From Gerris lacustris (Eukaryota > Arthropoda > Insecta > Hemiptera > Gerridae): 64,000 nt of DNA. The stretch lies in the NCBI GenBank assembly GCA_951217055.1, contig OX578278.1, positions 43,165,574 through 43,229,573 of the forward strand, written 5' to 3'. Positions within the stretch are counted from its first letter, which is position 1. Each line of letters starts with the position of its first letter. This document shows positions 12,553 through 22,243 of this stretch, piece after piece. The notes under the pieces were generated by a model. That model was given only the letters and a program-made list of their open reading frames with translations. It ran no database searches and was not told the origin of the DNA. The translations under genes were made by a program, and so were the position numbers.

Positions 12553-13651
12553 GTATGTATATATAAGGCAAAGATTTGTCCCAGTTTGACATACCGATAA
12601 TAAATTTTGTAGCTGAATTATTTTTACGTTTATGTACTAACTACTCCTTGATGAAGGCTACGTCCTGCAATGTTATGTATTGTGTGTTTAATCTACCCCT
12701 TTAGTATTCTAGTTTTGTTTATAATAATTATAATTGATTCGTATGTAGCTGTTGCAATTAAATTGCTTGAAACATAATTGGTATAGCATCCCTTACATAT
12801 ATATTGCATGTTTAACATATGGTAATCATAACCCAGCCTAGTAGGTGATTGAGTTTTGCCACGTTTTCCCTTTAATATTTATATTATCAAACTTTTTAAG
12901 GGATATATCAGTGGTTTTTGACTATTCCAATCCTGTTAAATTTTAAGTTAAAACACTGAAAATGAAATAATTTATTCGTTAAGTAATGCATAATATTCTT
13001 CTGACTGACTAATAAAATAAATACTGGTAAATAAATTAACCCAACTCATCTCAAACATGCCTATAAATGTGAACAGTAAAAACTTATAGGAGCAGTAAAA
13101 ACAGGTAGAATAAGGTGCTTGTACTTATAAATATAAATAACGCTCTTCCAACTAAGGAAAATAAATTCCCCAATATTGATTAACATCAAATATATTCAAA
13201 TATCTACTAACCTGTAAGACTGAAAAAAAAATCTTAAAACGTATTATTTTTTTCATATCACATAGTCATCATTTACTTTTTAAGATTACTTCGCTTACTT
13301 ACACTTTTTTTACTTTTAAATTGTTTGGCAATTTGGTTAAACAGCAAATCATATTTTTATATCGTTAATTAAAATTGATTACCCTTTGAATTTAAAAATC
13401 TTTTCTTGTTGATTAGCTGAACCTGTACTAAAGTGCCCCTTAATCCTAGAGGAATTTAGACTAGGGGACTCCTTGATAGCTTCGCTAAGGTACGATAACC
13501 CTAACACTCAAAAACAGTATCAGGTTTGTCGTGGTCGCCATGTTCTCCATTCCCTTTTAAAAGTATAATAACGAACTTCTTCCTAAATAACAACTTGGGA
13601 GATTTCGGAATTAAAAATAAATTCGTAAAATAGCATAAATTGTTAGGGCAT
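12553..13651. other. Unassigned sequence
   Basis: AT-rich. A slightly GC-richer patch at 13430-13550 has no recognisable coding content. Confidence 0.4.
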
Positions 13652-13875
13652 TTCTTTAGATTGTTACTCCCCTTATAAAAAAACAGAGGGCAGTAACAAT
13701 CTAAAGAAGTTGTACGGAATGTTCTTCTTTAGACTGTTACTCCCCTTATAAAACAGAAGCTTGATATTCCTTTGTCCCAAAGTACATTGGACTAAACATC
13801 CCTTTGTCTAAATAGTTATTTCGTTTAAGTCTTTTACATTTTTAAAAAACATGGGGGAGTAACAATCTAAAGAAG
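13652..13875. mobile_element. Two tiny inverted-repeat elements (MITE-like), adjacent
   Basis: The motif CTTTAGATTGTTACTCCCC at 13654 is inverted at 13691-13709 (CAGTAACAATCTAAAGAAG), giving a roughly 58-bp foldback. A second pair, CTTCTTTAGACTGTTACTCC at 13724 and GGGAGTAACAATCTAAAG ending at about 13872, encloses about 150 bp. The second interior (GATATTCCTTTGTC, CAAAGTACATTGGACTAAA) recurs at 53.17 kb without the terminal repeats. Confidence 0.75.
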
Positions 13876-14066
13876 TACCACTGTTAGCTAAATAAATTTA
13901 ACTCTCTTCCTCGAATCACTTTGCACTCTGCTTACCCTTTTTTCTAATAAAACAATTGAGTGGTTTACTGAATGAAACGCATTTGTAACGTGACGTCGGT
14001 TATTGGTATCTCAATTTACCTAAAAGTGTATAACTTTTTTACAATTAGTTTTTAACCTATTTCTTT

Positions 14067-14252
14067 AATTCAATTTTTAAGTTTTTGGTAGTTTTCATAC
14101 TACGGAAAGTTAAATTTTAATTTAAATCAAATTATAATTATTATTAACTACGGGAAACAGACAGTGAAAAATACACTCCAGCGCCGGGATTTGAACCACG
14201 GGCCTCTATATTTCCAGTATAGCGCTCTTCCATCTAAGCTACGCAGGAGAAT
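14067..14252. repeat. 186-bp repeat carrying a tRNA-like gene, copy 1
   Basis: This block is repeated 348 bp further on with no difference that I can see by eye. It consists of an AT-rich leader (AATTCAATTTTTAAGTTTTT to TTAACTACGGGAAACAGACA) and the tRNA-like sequence in reverse orientation. The first copy is followed by ATTTTTCACT, an inverted match to the AGTGAAAAAT just upstream of the tRNA-like part. Confidence 0.9.
14176..14248 (-). tRNA. tRNA-like gene or pseudogene, anticodon GGA, copy 1
   Basis: Read on the minus strand this is exactly 73 nt and folds as a cloverleaf. The acceptor TCCTGCG pairs with CGCTGGA (one T-T mismatch). The A box is TAGCTTAGATGG and the D stem GCTT/GAGC. The anticodon arm is perfect (CTATA-CTGGAAA-TATAG), with anticodon GGA. 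The B box is GGTTCAAATCC. The T stem has two mismatches. GGA would read Ser UCC/UCU codons, but Ser tRNAs carry a long variable arm and this has five nucleotides. It is therefore probably a tRNA-derived pseudogene or an altered tRNA. No CCA is encoded, as normal for nuclear tRNAs. Confidence 0.6.
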
Positions 14253-14414
14253 GATTTTTCACTACCGTAATCGATAACTAGTCCCGAATCCAAGCTTTCA
14301 ATATTCATATACATTTAGACAGTCAATATTTATGACATTAGAACTAAACCAAGAATTAACGCTTATAATTATAAAGTACTCAATTAGTACCTGTACCTTG
14401 TACAATCAATTCGA

Positions 14415-14600
14415 AATTCAATTTTTAAGTTTTTGGTAGTTTTCATACTACGGAAAGTTAAATTTTAATTTAAATCAAATTATAATTATTATTAACTACG
14501 GGAAACAGACAGTGAAAAATACACTCCAGCGCCGGGATTTGAACCACGGGCCTCTATATTTCCAGTATAGCGCTCTTCCATCTAAGCTACGCAGGAGAAT
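14415..14600. repeat. 186-bp repeat carrying a tRNA-like gene, copy 2
   Basis: Direct repeat of 14067-14252 at an offset of 348 bp. The 162 bp between the copies are not part of the repeat. This suggests a recent segmental duplication or two insertions of one tRNA-derived element. Confidence 0.9.
14524..14596 (-). tRNA. tRNA-like gene or pseudogene, anticodon GGA, copy 2
   Basis: Appears identical to copy 1, including the T-T acceptor mismatch and the two T-stem mismatches. The defects therefore arose before duplication. If both were independent functional genes, compensating bases would be expected. Confidence 0.6.
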
Positions 14601-14944
14601 TTCTGAATATTTCTTTAATGAATAGTGATTTTCATTGAGGTCATTTGAGTTGTAAAACTTATCGAATTAAACCATTATTAAAAAAGAGCCTAATGAAAAT
14701 AGACTGGTTAAGTGTGTGCTAGTCAGCACACAGCGAGGGTCAGTAGGCCACACTGTATAGTTTAAGTAGTACCCTATTGATGGTGTTTTTTAAAATGCTA
14801 AAAAGCTTACTTTGAACTATCCTATGGGTCTGATATTTTCAAAACACATAAACAAACCTTTGATAAAGTATTTTTTTGCCACTGATCTGGACTACAACCA
14901 CACAAATACATCGAAAAGACCATAATTATAAAAAAAGTATTTCG
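14601..14944. other. Unassigned sequence
   Basis: No gene or repeat recognised. Confidence 0.35.
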
Positions 14945-15228
14945 TCAATAAAAAATTAAATAATATTTTTTTCGAAATTTCCAAAAAGTGGTATCTTTAC
15001 TTTTGGTCGAAGAATGTTCAGGAATTTTTTTCAGATTTTTCGCTCTTCACATAAGCGAGATAGAGGGGGGGGGGGGGGACACGTTTCACACCCACTTCAA
15101 ACATTCCTACTCTCGCCTTATCAAAGTTATAAAAAAAGAATTATATATTTCTTTAATCAGCTTGACGTACCCTTTCATATGATACCCCTCACGGTGTCGA
15201 AAAAAAAATAAAAAAAATTAACCCTTAA
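14945..15228 (+). mobile_element. Family D repeat, internal fragment
   Basis: Shares with 21.75-22.05 kb the run AATATTTTTTTCGAAATTTC, AAAAAGTGGTATCTT, TTTTGGTCGAAGAATGTTCA, CACATAAGCGAGATAGAGGG, a poly-G tract, ACACGTTTCACACC and TTTCATATGATACCCCTCAC. The right end is missing. Confidence 0.8.
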
Positions 15229-15705
15229 GTTTGTTTGCCCTTTTCAGGGCTAGTTTATAAGTAATAATGTTGGTCTTTTCATCCCTGTTCTTAAAAACGG
15301 GGATATAATGTGAAAACAGGGAAATAATGTAAAAACGGGATTATAATCCACGTTCGCCAACCTAATTATTTTGTAAATAGTAGAGAATGAATAGCAAATG
15401 TAGTGAATTGGTTGAAATCAGGTTGGCAACACTGTTTTTAATTTCCAGCTGTATTTCGAGTCATTCTACGATGTTTTGTTTACTTTTGCTTAGCTTTCAT
15501 TGAACTTTATTTTTTTTTATTACTTTTAAAGTGATTACTAATTGTTTTAAATCATTTAAATAATTTATATTAATTAATTTCTTTATTAAATTTGTTTAAT
15601 AAAGAAATAAAAATGTTTTCTTTGTTAAATAAATCTTATATAGCGCTTTTTCTGGAGATAAAATTTTGTATGTACCTCGAGAATAATGCATTAATTCTCT
15701 TGTTA
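15229..15705. other. Unassigned sequence
   Basis: No gene recognised. A short inverted repeat around TTAATTTCTTTATTAAATTT near 15575-15610 is AT-rich and probably incidental. Confidence 0.35.
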
Positions 15706-15812
15706 TAATTAGCTCCCGAGGCGTAGCCGAGGGAGCTAATTGGCATTAATCCCTCGGCTTCGCCTCGGGAATTAAGATACCTAATACCCTCGGCTTCGCC
15801 TCGGGATTAAGT
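15706..15812. repeat. Three GC-rich hairpin units around CCCGAGGCG(A/T)AGCCGAGGG
   Basis: TTAGCTCCCGAGGCGTAGCC with GAGGGAGCTAA forms a near-perfect stem-loop. Two further copies follow in the opposite sense (CCCTCGGCTTCGCCTCGGG), each flanked by ATTAA. They stand out against the AT-rich surroundings and lie beside the long palindrome. Confidence 0.8.
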
Positions 15813-15835
15813 TACCTTGATTCCTTCGGCTTTGG

Positions 15836-16390
15836 CTTCGTTTTCGAGATATTCGCAAAAACCGCCATTTTTGGATGTTTTTCATTAAAATTCTCAAATA
15901 ATACACTTCTTATCATAAAACACCTTGCAACAAAAGATGTCCTACAAATGTGGGTCAACATTTTACTTGTATTCGAGTTATTAGCATTTTATTTTTTTTT
16001 TTGTTATTCTTTCATTTTATCCATTAATTTCAATTTACGCTTAATAATTAAAAAGTAAAGGCGATAGAAAGTCTCAGTGCGTTAGTTCATTCCGAAATTT
16101 AATGAACTTTTCATTAAATTAACATTAAATTTCTGAATGAACTTTTCACTAACGCACTGTGACTTTCTATCGCCTTTACTTTTTAATTATTAAGCGTAAA
16201 TTGAAATTAATGGAAAAAATTAAAGAATAAAAGAATAATGCTAATAACTTGAACACAAGTAAAATGTGGACCCACATTTGTAGGACATTTTTTGTTGCAA
16301 GGTGTTTTATGATAAGAAGTGTATTATTTGAGAATTTGAATTAAAAACATCCAAAATTGGTGTTTTTTTGCGAATATCTCGAAAACGAAG
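15836..16390. repeat. Long palindrome (about 555 bp, arms about 260 bp)
   Basis: The outer ends read CTTCGTTTTCGAGATATTCG and its reverse complement. Inward, both arms carry matching segments: AAATAATACACTTCTTATC, CACCTTGCAACAAAA, TGTCCTACAAATGTGGGT, AAATTGAAATTAATGG in the right arm, AAAAGTAAAGGCGATAGAAA and CTAACGCACTG. The centre is near 16113 with almost no spacer. No coding capacity was seen. Confidence 0.9.
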
Positions 16391-17014
16391 CTTTTCAGGA
16401 ACCATGTTTATAGGAACTTTTTTTTCAGCGTCAAATTTCCTATAAAAAAACCGAAGTGTTGTGGTTTCGTTCGGGGAAACCTTTATTGCATTTGTACAAG
16501 AATTGTTTGTGATTCTAACCAAAAGAATTCTCGTCTGGTAACATTCAATCCAACATAATTCAAAAACTAGTCCATTGATCTTAAACTTTAATTATACCAT
16601 TTGAAAGCTTATGAAATGCAGAAGTTTTTCCTGAAATTGCCACACTTCTAGCATCCCTCAGTTAAGAGTAGAAAGCTCAGCAATTTCGCGGTCGATTTTT
16701 TAAAAAATCAAATTTTCAAATATACCCGGACTTAAAAGATGCTTAGCAGCATATAATTTGAAAATAAATGAGTGACTCTGAAAGGTTTTTTTATGCTCTT
16801 TAAAGTTGTTCCTTAGCCTAATTTCTCTATCTCATTTAGTTTTTGAGATATTAGGCTTTTTTTGAAACTTTTCGTGAAACACTTAAAAAAAAGAAATAAA
16901 TCGATATCTCGAGAACTATTGAGAAATGGGCATATGCTTACTCGACATTTTTTGTTCCAATTTTACCATAATACCTAACCATGAAGTTTGGCTGGTTAAC
17001 TTCCGGTCACCCTG
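16382..17014 (-). mobile_element. Family G element, partial, inverted
   Basis: The reverse complement follows the complete copy at 48824-49762. Shared pieces are GTTGTGGTTTCGTTCGGGGA, CAAAAACTAGTCCATTGATC, GCATCCCTCAGTTAAGAGTA, TCTCTATCTCATTTAG, ATCGATATCTCGAGAACTAT and TACTCGACATTTTTTGTT. The end is GGTCACCCTGTATATATG. Its other side runs straight into the palindrome arm at GCGAATATCTCGAAAACG, a phrase that also matches the G interior. Confidence 0.8.
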
Positions 17015-17693
17015 TATATATGTTTGTGTGTGAGACAGAGACAGTACACTTCTTAGGTTTTCTTACTAATTTTGTTTTAATGGATGAAATTAATTAATAA
17101 CAATATCCTCTTAAATTAGGATTTAAAATGCATGCCATTTTGCTGATATAAAGGCTTGGTTTAAATTATTTTATTTCTATTAACAGTTTAGACTTCTTCT
17201 TATCATAACTTTGCAAAGAAAGAGAGTTTTTGTAAAAATTAAATTGAATAGAAAGCAAAATCGTTGCTAAAAATAGGAGGATCTTTATCCATGAAACCAA
17301 TAAACGTTAAAGCTCCTTTTAAAGCAACATAAAGTAAACTTTGAGGTATTTAATTTTCTGGGAAGTCGAGAGAAGTTATTAAGTAAAAACCAATAACCAA
17401 CATCCCTCAACGCCCCTACACTTTTTATTGCTTATAAAAGATAATTCGGAAATTTTCATCTTGTGAGTCTAGAGCCTGTAGAGGGTATAGTGACGTCACT
17501 GTTCGATTTAATAGAATCAGGCTCGAGATATGCTTAATAGAGTAGGCAGTGTCAAGTTAAGTGGGCCCACCCATCCTTCACTTGTCACTTTAAACGTCTT
17601 TAGTGTAATCAATATTTTATCAGTGTCATGATTAAAAATAACAAGGCATTGTTAGTCTTAAATTTTTTAGAATAAGAGAAGAAATACGAAATA
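17015..17693. other. Unassigned sequence
   Basis: No gene recognised. The palindromic GTGACGTCAC near 17490 also occurs as TGACGTCACT near 62868, but neither sits in a recognisable promoter. Confidence 0.35.
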
Positions 17694-18745
17694 GTCTGCC
17701 AATTAGTGTGGCACAAACTTTCTCACGTCCTATACTTTAATGATTTTATCTACGATTGATACGAAATATAAACATTTTATTTCTGTTTAGATACGTAGAA
17801 AGTGATTCTTTTCGTAGTTGTATTCATTGCGCATACGCGTTCATAATTCTTCACCTTAACGCACGATTAGCGTGTTTGTTTACATTTATCAAAACTAATT
17901 TGCTGTTTGTTTAATTAAAGTAACTGTTTATATCGAGTTTTTAGTGAAACACAATGAGTGATTTAAGTGATTATGACGAAAGTGAGGAGAATAATACTCC
18001 TCCCGAAATAATTAATTCGGCACAAAATACAACTAATGAATTAATGTCATCTTTATCAAAAGAGAAATACGAACTTACATACAGGAAGTTTATTAAAAAA
18101 AAAATGTTGTATTTATTATTAAATCCAACAATCGTATATAAAGTACGGCACACAACTCGTGCGAAAACTGCAATTTTCTTTGCTCGTGTGGTTTACTACC
18201 CTTGCTACCGCTCGGGTGCAAACTCCACGCTCGCATGCAATATGCTACTTTCCGCACTAGACGCGTAATGTACTATTATGCTTTTACAACCCATTATTCT
18301 CAAATTTATTTAATGTTCTCCCATTTTTTAAATCATGAATAATTTAGCAATATTTAAAGTGCGCAGGTGGTTGAAATTAATTTGGGGCTATCAGGGACGA
18401 ACCATCCAAATATCTTAAAATCCAGATGAGTAGTTTTAAAGATTTAGGTGTAATTAAATGTATGTCTGTGTGCATGTGGAAGAGAAACGATTAGGCGCAT
18501 AATATTTTAATTTATTTAAGGCCAAAAATGGGCTGATTATATCGTACCATCCAAATTTTATTAAAATCGGAGGTGTAGTTTTTTTAAGATGTGTTGATTT
18601 CCAACAATTTAATGTTAGACAGACACGGAACCAAAAATGTTCTCTGAAACGGATTTTTGTCTTGGCATATATTTGATATCAGAGGCTTGTTCTTCAGAAC
18701 GATCACATAGCTTTCGTTACCTTCGGTAAACTCGGATGCAAAATA
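17694..18745 (-). mobile_element. Family F element, long copy carrying a recombinase-like ORF start
   Basis: The right terminus in reverse (GCCAATTAGTGTGGCACAAA, CTTTCTCACGTCCTATAC) is at 17696. The body in reverse runs from about 18276 (TTATGCTTTTACAACCCATT) to the left terminus near 18742 (ATCACATAGCTTTCGTTACC). Short copies have only about 20-30 bp between the terminus and that body. Here about 540 bp lie between them, including a 5' leader and an ORF. I infer that this copy keeps sequence of the autonomous ancestor, although an insertion cannot be excluded. Confidence 0.65.
17954..18268 (+). pseudogene. Truncated Crypton-like tyrosine recombinase, N-terminal fragment
   Basis: This 104-codon frame begins MSDLSDYDESEENNTPPEII. 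The stretch SSLSKEKYELTYRKFIKKK (residues about 33-51) resembles the opening of the core-binding domain of Crypton-type tyrosine recombinases in arthropods, which commonly reads like KSKEKYELTYRKF. After residue 51 the similarity stops and the frame runs into GC-richer DNA unlike the family. The catalytic Arg-His-Arg-Tyr domain is absent, so it cannot work. An acidic, Ser-rich N-terminus before the domain is also typical. The recognition rests on a short motif and needs a profile search. Confidence 0.5.
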
Positions 18746-19279
18746 TTATTAACACATATGTAGTACTGTGACAGTTAGTAAAGCTCGCATGTGTGACGGT
18801 TAATTTTGATTGCTAAACGTTGGCTCATTCAGCTAAAATTGTCTAAATAATGGTTATTCCGCAAACTTTTTGGCCATCGTGAGTAACTATCGCCTGAACA
18901 ACATAATAAACAACTGTATCAATATTGGCTGTAGGAGCACCCTCTAATAATCGGTAAGACATTGTATGAAGAACTCTTAAGAGTCAAATTCTGACATTGT
19001 ATTAGGACCTTAAAGAGTTCCTAATTTGACTTCACTTACCTCAATTGTGTAATTATAAGGTATATTAACGTATCTTAACTTATCCTTCTTGATGTATGTT
19101 AATGTGCTTTATTTTAGTTCAACTGATCAACTATACGTACACTTTTAGGCTTGAAAATGGCCGGTCAGGCCGAATCGTTTCCGCAAAAAAATGAATTGAA
19201 GTAATTTATTCTCTTGAACCCTAAAAGGATCCACTACTAGTCATATAATAAACAACTAACGAATACTATGTTGTGTGTG

Positions 19280-19280
<1 letters not shown>
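18746..19280. other. Unassigned sequence with one hairpin phrase
   Basis: Contains GGCTTGAAAATGGCCGGTCA followed by GGCCGAATCGT (19149-19180), one of several hairpin phrases of the same layout in the window. No gene was seen. Confidence 0.4.

Positions 19281-19366
<86 letters not shown>
19281..19366. repeat. (TA)n microsatellite
   Basis: Uninterrupted TA repeat preceded by a short GT run. Confidence 0.97.
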
Positions 19367-19368
<2 letters not shown>

Positions 19369-20667
19369 ATGGGTTTTACTTCGGCCTAGTTTTTATTGTT
19401 TCCAATTAAAAGCGGATTATTACAACTATTTTTTTTACATGCTACTGGTGCAGTTTTATTAAATTTTACCAGTGAAATATATATATTTTTTTTATTATTT
19501 GGATTAGAGTTAGAGTAGGAATGGAGAAAGAGTTTGAGATGGTGATTAGTTAATGTCTACTCGAGATTCGTATGGGTAGATAAGAGGTATATTTGGACTG
19601 GATCCAGATACCCAGTGGCCCGTTACCCAGCCCTACTGTCTCTGCACAATGACAAACAACGGCTTGCCCTATTAGCCAGCTTTTAGTCCTCTATTCCTTA
19701 CTCACAAAAATCAATTCAAATACCGTAGAAAAAGAAAAATATTTTCTGACACGCAACTGTGGCACAACTTATAAAACAGTATAATTTCAACATAAGAAAC
19801 TTTCTTTTTTCATACAATCATAAATTTTAGCTAAGAGAATTTGTTTTCCGTTATGAGAAAGGACAAAAACGTGGCATCATTATTTTCTACCCCATGGTCT
19901 GCAACTGGTTCTATAAGGAAGGAATAAAAGAAAATAAAACAGTCACAGATGAGGAATGAGTTACAGGAGATCTATCCTACATATGACAGTTATAGAATCC
20001 CACTAATATTTGGCTAGAATAAAGAATACATTTAACGAAAATAAAATAGTTATTTCTATTTTTTTTTATTATTTATTTTTTTACGATAAGCCATATAAAC
20101 AGCAACTATAGTGTTTAAACCATAAAGAGAATCTTTCAGTGTGTTAGTATCAACTAACTTAACCTATCAAAGCTCACGACTCAACTGAGAATGTGAGCGA
20201 GCTACTGTATTTTAGTTATGATATAATGTTATATGAAGAGTCGTCAATCTCATATCTGGTAAGAGTGGCTTATACGCTTATGTAATTAGCCCTTCTGTAG
20301 CTCGCAAGTAATTTTATATGGTCTAGGGTTAAAGCTGATGAAGTTAAGCTTATCTGAGAGGATAATGAGACGGTTCAGTATCTTCAACCCTTCCATTCCT
20401 CGTGTCCTGTGTAGCTTTAGATAGACATGTTTTCGGACATACTTATATTATCACTCAATGTATTGTGCTTTGCTGACGCGGGTCGATTTTGACTACCCTT
20501 TATTATATATCACTTGTTGGTTAAACGAGCCATCATCACTATATTTTCTGGCACCATACTGAGTTTTATGTCTGATATCTTGGAGTTCAGAGATAGTGAT
20601 GTATATAAGAAAAACACAATCTTTTAATCATTTTAAAGATGAATCTAATCAAGTTTAAATTTGTGCT
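19367..20667. other. Unassigned sequence
   Basis: No gene or recognised repeat. Confidence 0.4.
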
Positions 20668-20899
20668 TGCCAAAGTAAACCTGTTTTTTTAGGCTCATTT
20701 TTGCTTAGAATTGCCTTAAAGTTAACAAAGATGTTATCAATATCCACTAAAAAAGTATATATTTTTTTTAGTCTAATTCCACATGCCAAAGTAAACCTGT
20801 TTTTTTAGGCTCATTTTTGCTTAGAATTGCCTTAAAGTTAACAAAGATGTTATCAATATCCACTAAAAAAGTATATATTGTTTTTAGTCTAATTCGAAA
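20668..20899. repeat. 116-bp tandem duplication
   Basis: Two head-to-tail copies (20668-20783 and 20784-20899), each starting TGCCAAAGTAAACCTG. They differ at only a few positions near the 3' end of the unit, so the duplication looks recent. Confidence 0.95.
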
Positions 20900-21557
20900 T
20901 TAATTTGGATATTGGTTCTTACACTAGTACTGCCCCAGGAAAGCAGACCTGCCAAAGGGCTTAAACTGCTATATAATATAAACGTGTGTGTGAGTTTATA
21001 TTTATAATGACAAATTCATTCCGGTCAAGAGTTAAGTTTTCCTTTTACATAGTCCATAGGTAAATTAGGATTGACCTATGAACTTGACGTAAGGTCTGCA
21101 GTCCTCTTTAATAAAATATGGAAAATATCGTCTCATTCATCAAAATCTCATTACCCTTACTAATTACGCTAATTATACAAATTAAGATAGTCTCCTCGCA
21201 GTAACGCGTAAGGTGGTCTGTACGCCATTTGACGGTCTTTTTTTTTTTTACAAAAACTCAATAATAGCTCAAAAAAATGACATTAACTGATGGTATGAGG
21301 GTACTCAAACTGAAGGGGAATAAATGAAGAAATTTTACTGAAATTTGGCAAACTGTAGCACATGCTGTTTTGGCATAATTACAGGCTGAAACAAAAATAA
21401 ATTTCAGTCATTTTTTTAAATAAAATGAAATTTAGGCTTATATTTTGCCCCTTTAAGGCATTTAAAATAGACTTTTTCTAACTGAAATTTCCTCCTCTTT
21501 TCAACGGTAGGTACCTCTATATCAGCTCTATCGTCATTATTTTAGGAGCAGCGAGCG
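20900..21557. other. Unassigned sequence
   Basis: No gene recognised. The last 300 bp may belong to the neighbouring family D element. Confidence 0.3.
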
Positions 21558-22243
21558 ATTTTTAGGGTAAATTGGTCGTATCTTGGAAAATAACAAAAAA
21601 ATATTGTTTGATCTATGGTATATTTTGACCTATATGGATGAATCTAATTTAAAGTGCTATTTTGGAATCTAAAATTGGACTTGACTGAAAATTTTGACTT
21701 TTTAAAATAATTATGTTGATCAGCGACTCACTTGGCCTGTGGACTAGTATTTTGTCAATAAAAAATAAAATAATATTTTTTTTCGAAATTTCCAAAAAGT
21801 GGTATCTTGACTTTTGGTCGAAGAATGTTCAGGTTTTTTTTCAGATTTTTTGCACTTCACATAAGCGAGATAGAGGGGTGGGGGGGGGGACACGTTTCAC
21901 ACCTACTTCAAACTTGCCTTCGCTCGCCCTATCAAAGTTATATCCAAAGAATTATATATTTTTGTAATCAGCTCGACGTACTCTTTCATATGATACCCCT
22001 CACGGTGTCGAAATAAAATAAAAAAAATTTTAACCCTTAAGTTTTTTTACCCTAATTTTTTTGAAAATATTTTTTTTAAGTCGCTATATTTTTAAAATAT
22101 GTGGGTAGGTACAAGACACATACATGCCAAATTTCAAAGTGATCGGACGAAAGGTGTAGCCGTGAGAGCACGCGAGAGGACGGACGGACAGACACACGCA
22201 GGAAAATATAAGGGTCCTTAGTTTTGCCTACGGACCCTAAAAA
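21558..22243 (+). mobile_element. Family D element, fullest copy
   Basis: A possible left end is TTTTTAGGGTAAATTGG (21559). The body from 21747 matches the 14.9-kb copy, with the poly-G tract, ACACGTTTCACACC and TTTCATATGATACCCCTCAC. The right part carries GTGATCGGACGAAAGGTGTA, GAGGACGGACGGACAGACAC and the terminus GGGTCCTTAGTTTTGCCTAC-GGACCCTAAAAA, which is itself a small inverted repeat. No usable reading frame was found, so it is non-autonomous. The left boundary is uncertain. Confidence 0.7.

Noticed and set aside
14176..14248. Functional tRNA-Ser(GGA)
   Set aside because: The anticodon fits, but the long variable arm required for Ser tRNAs is missing and there are three stem mismatches. 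Reported as tRNA-like only.
17485..17500. cAMP-response-like GTGACGTCAC sites at 17.49 and 62.87 kb
   Set aside because: Short palindromes with no nearby gene; chance or repeat content cannot be excluded.
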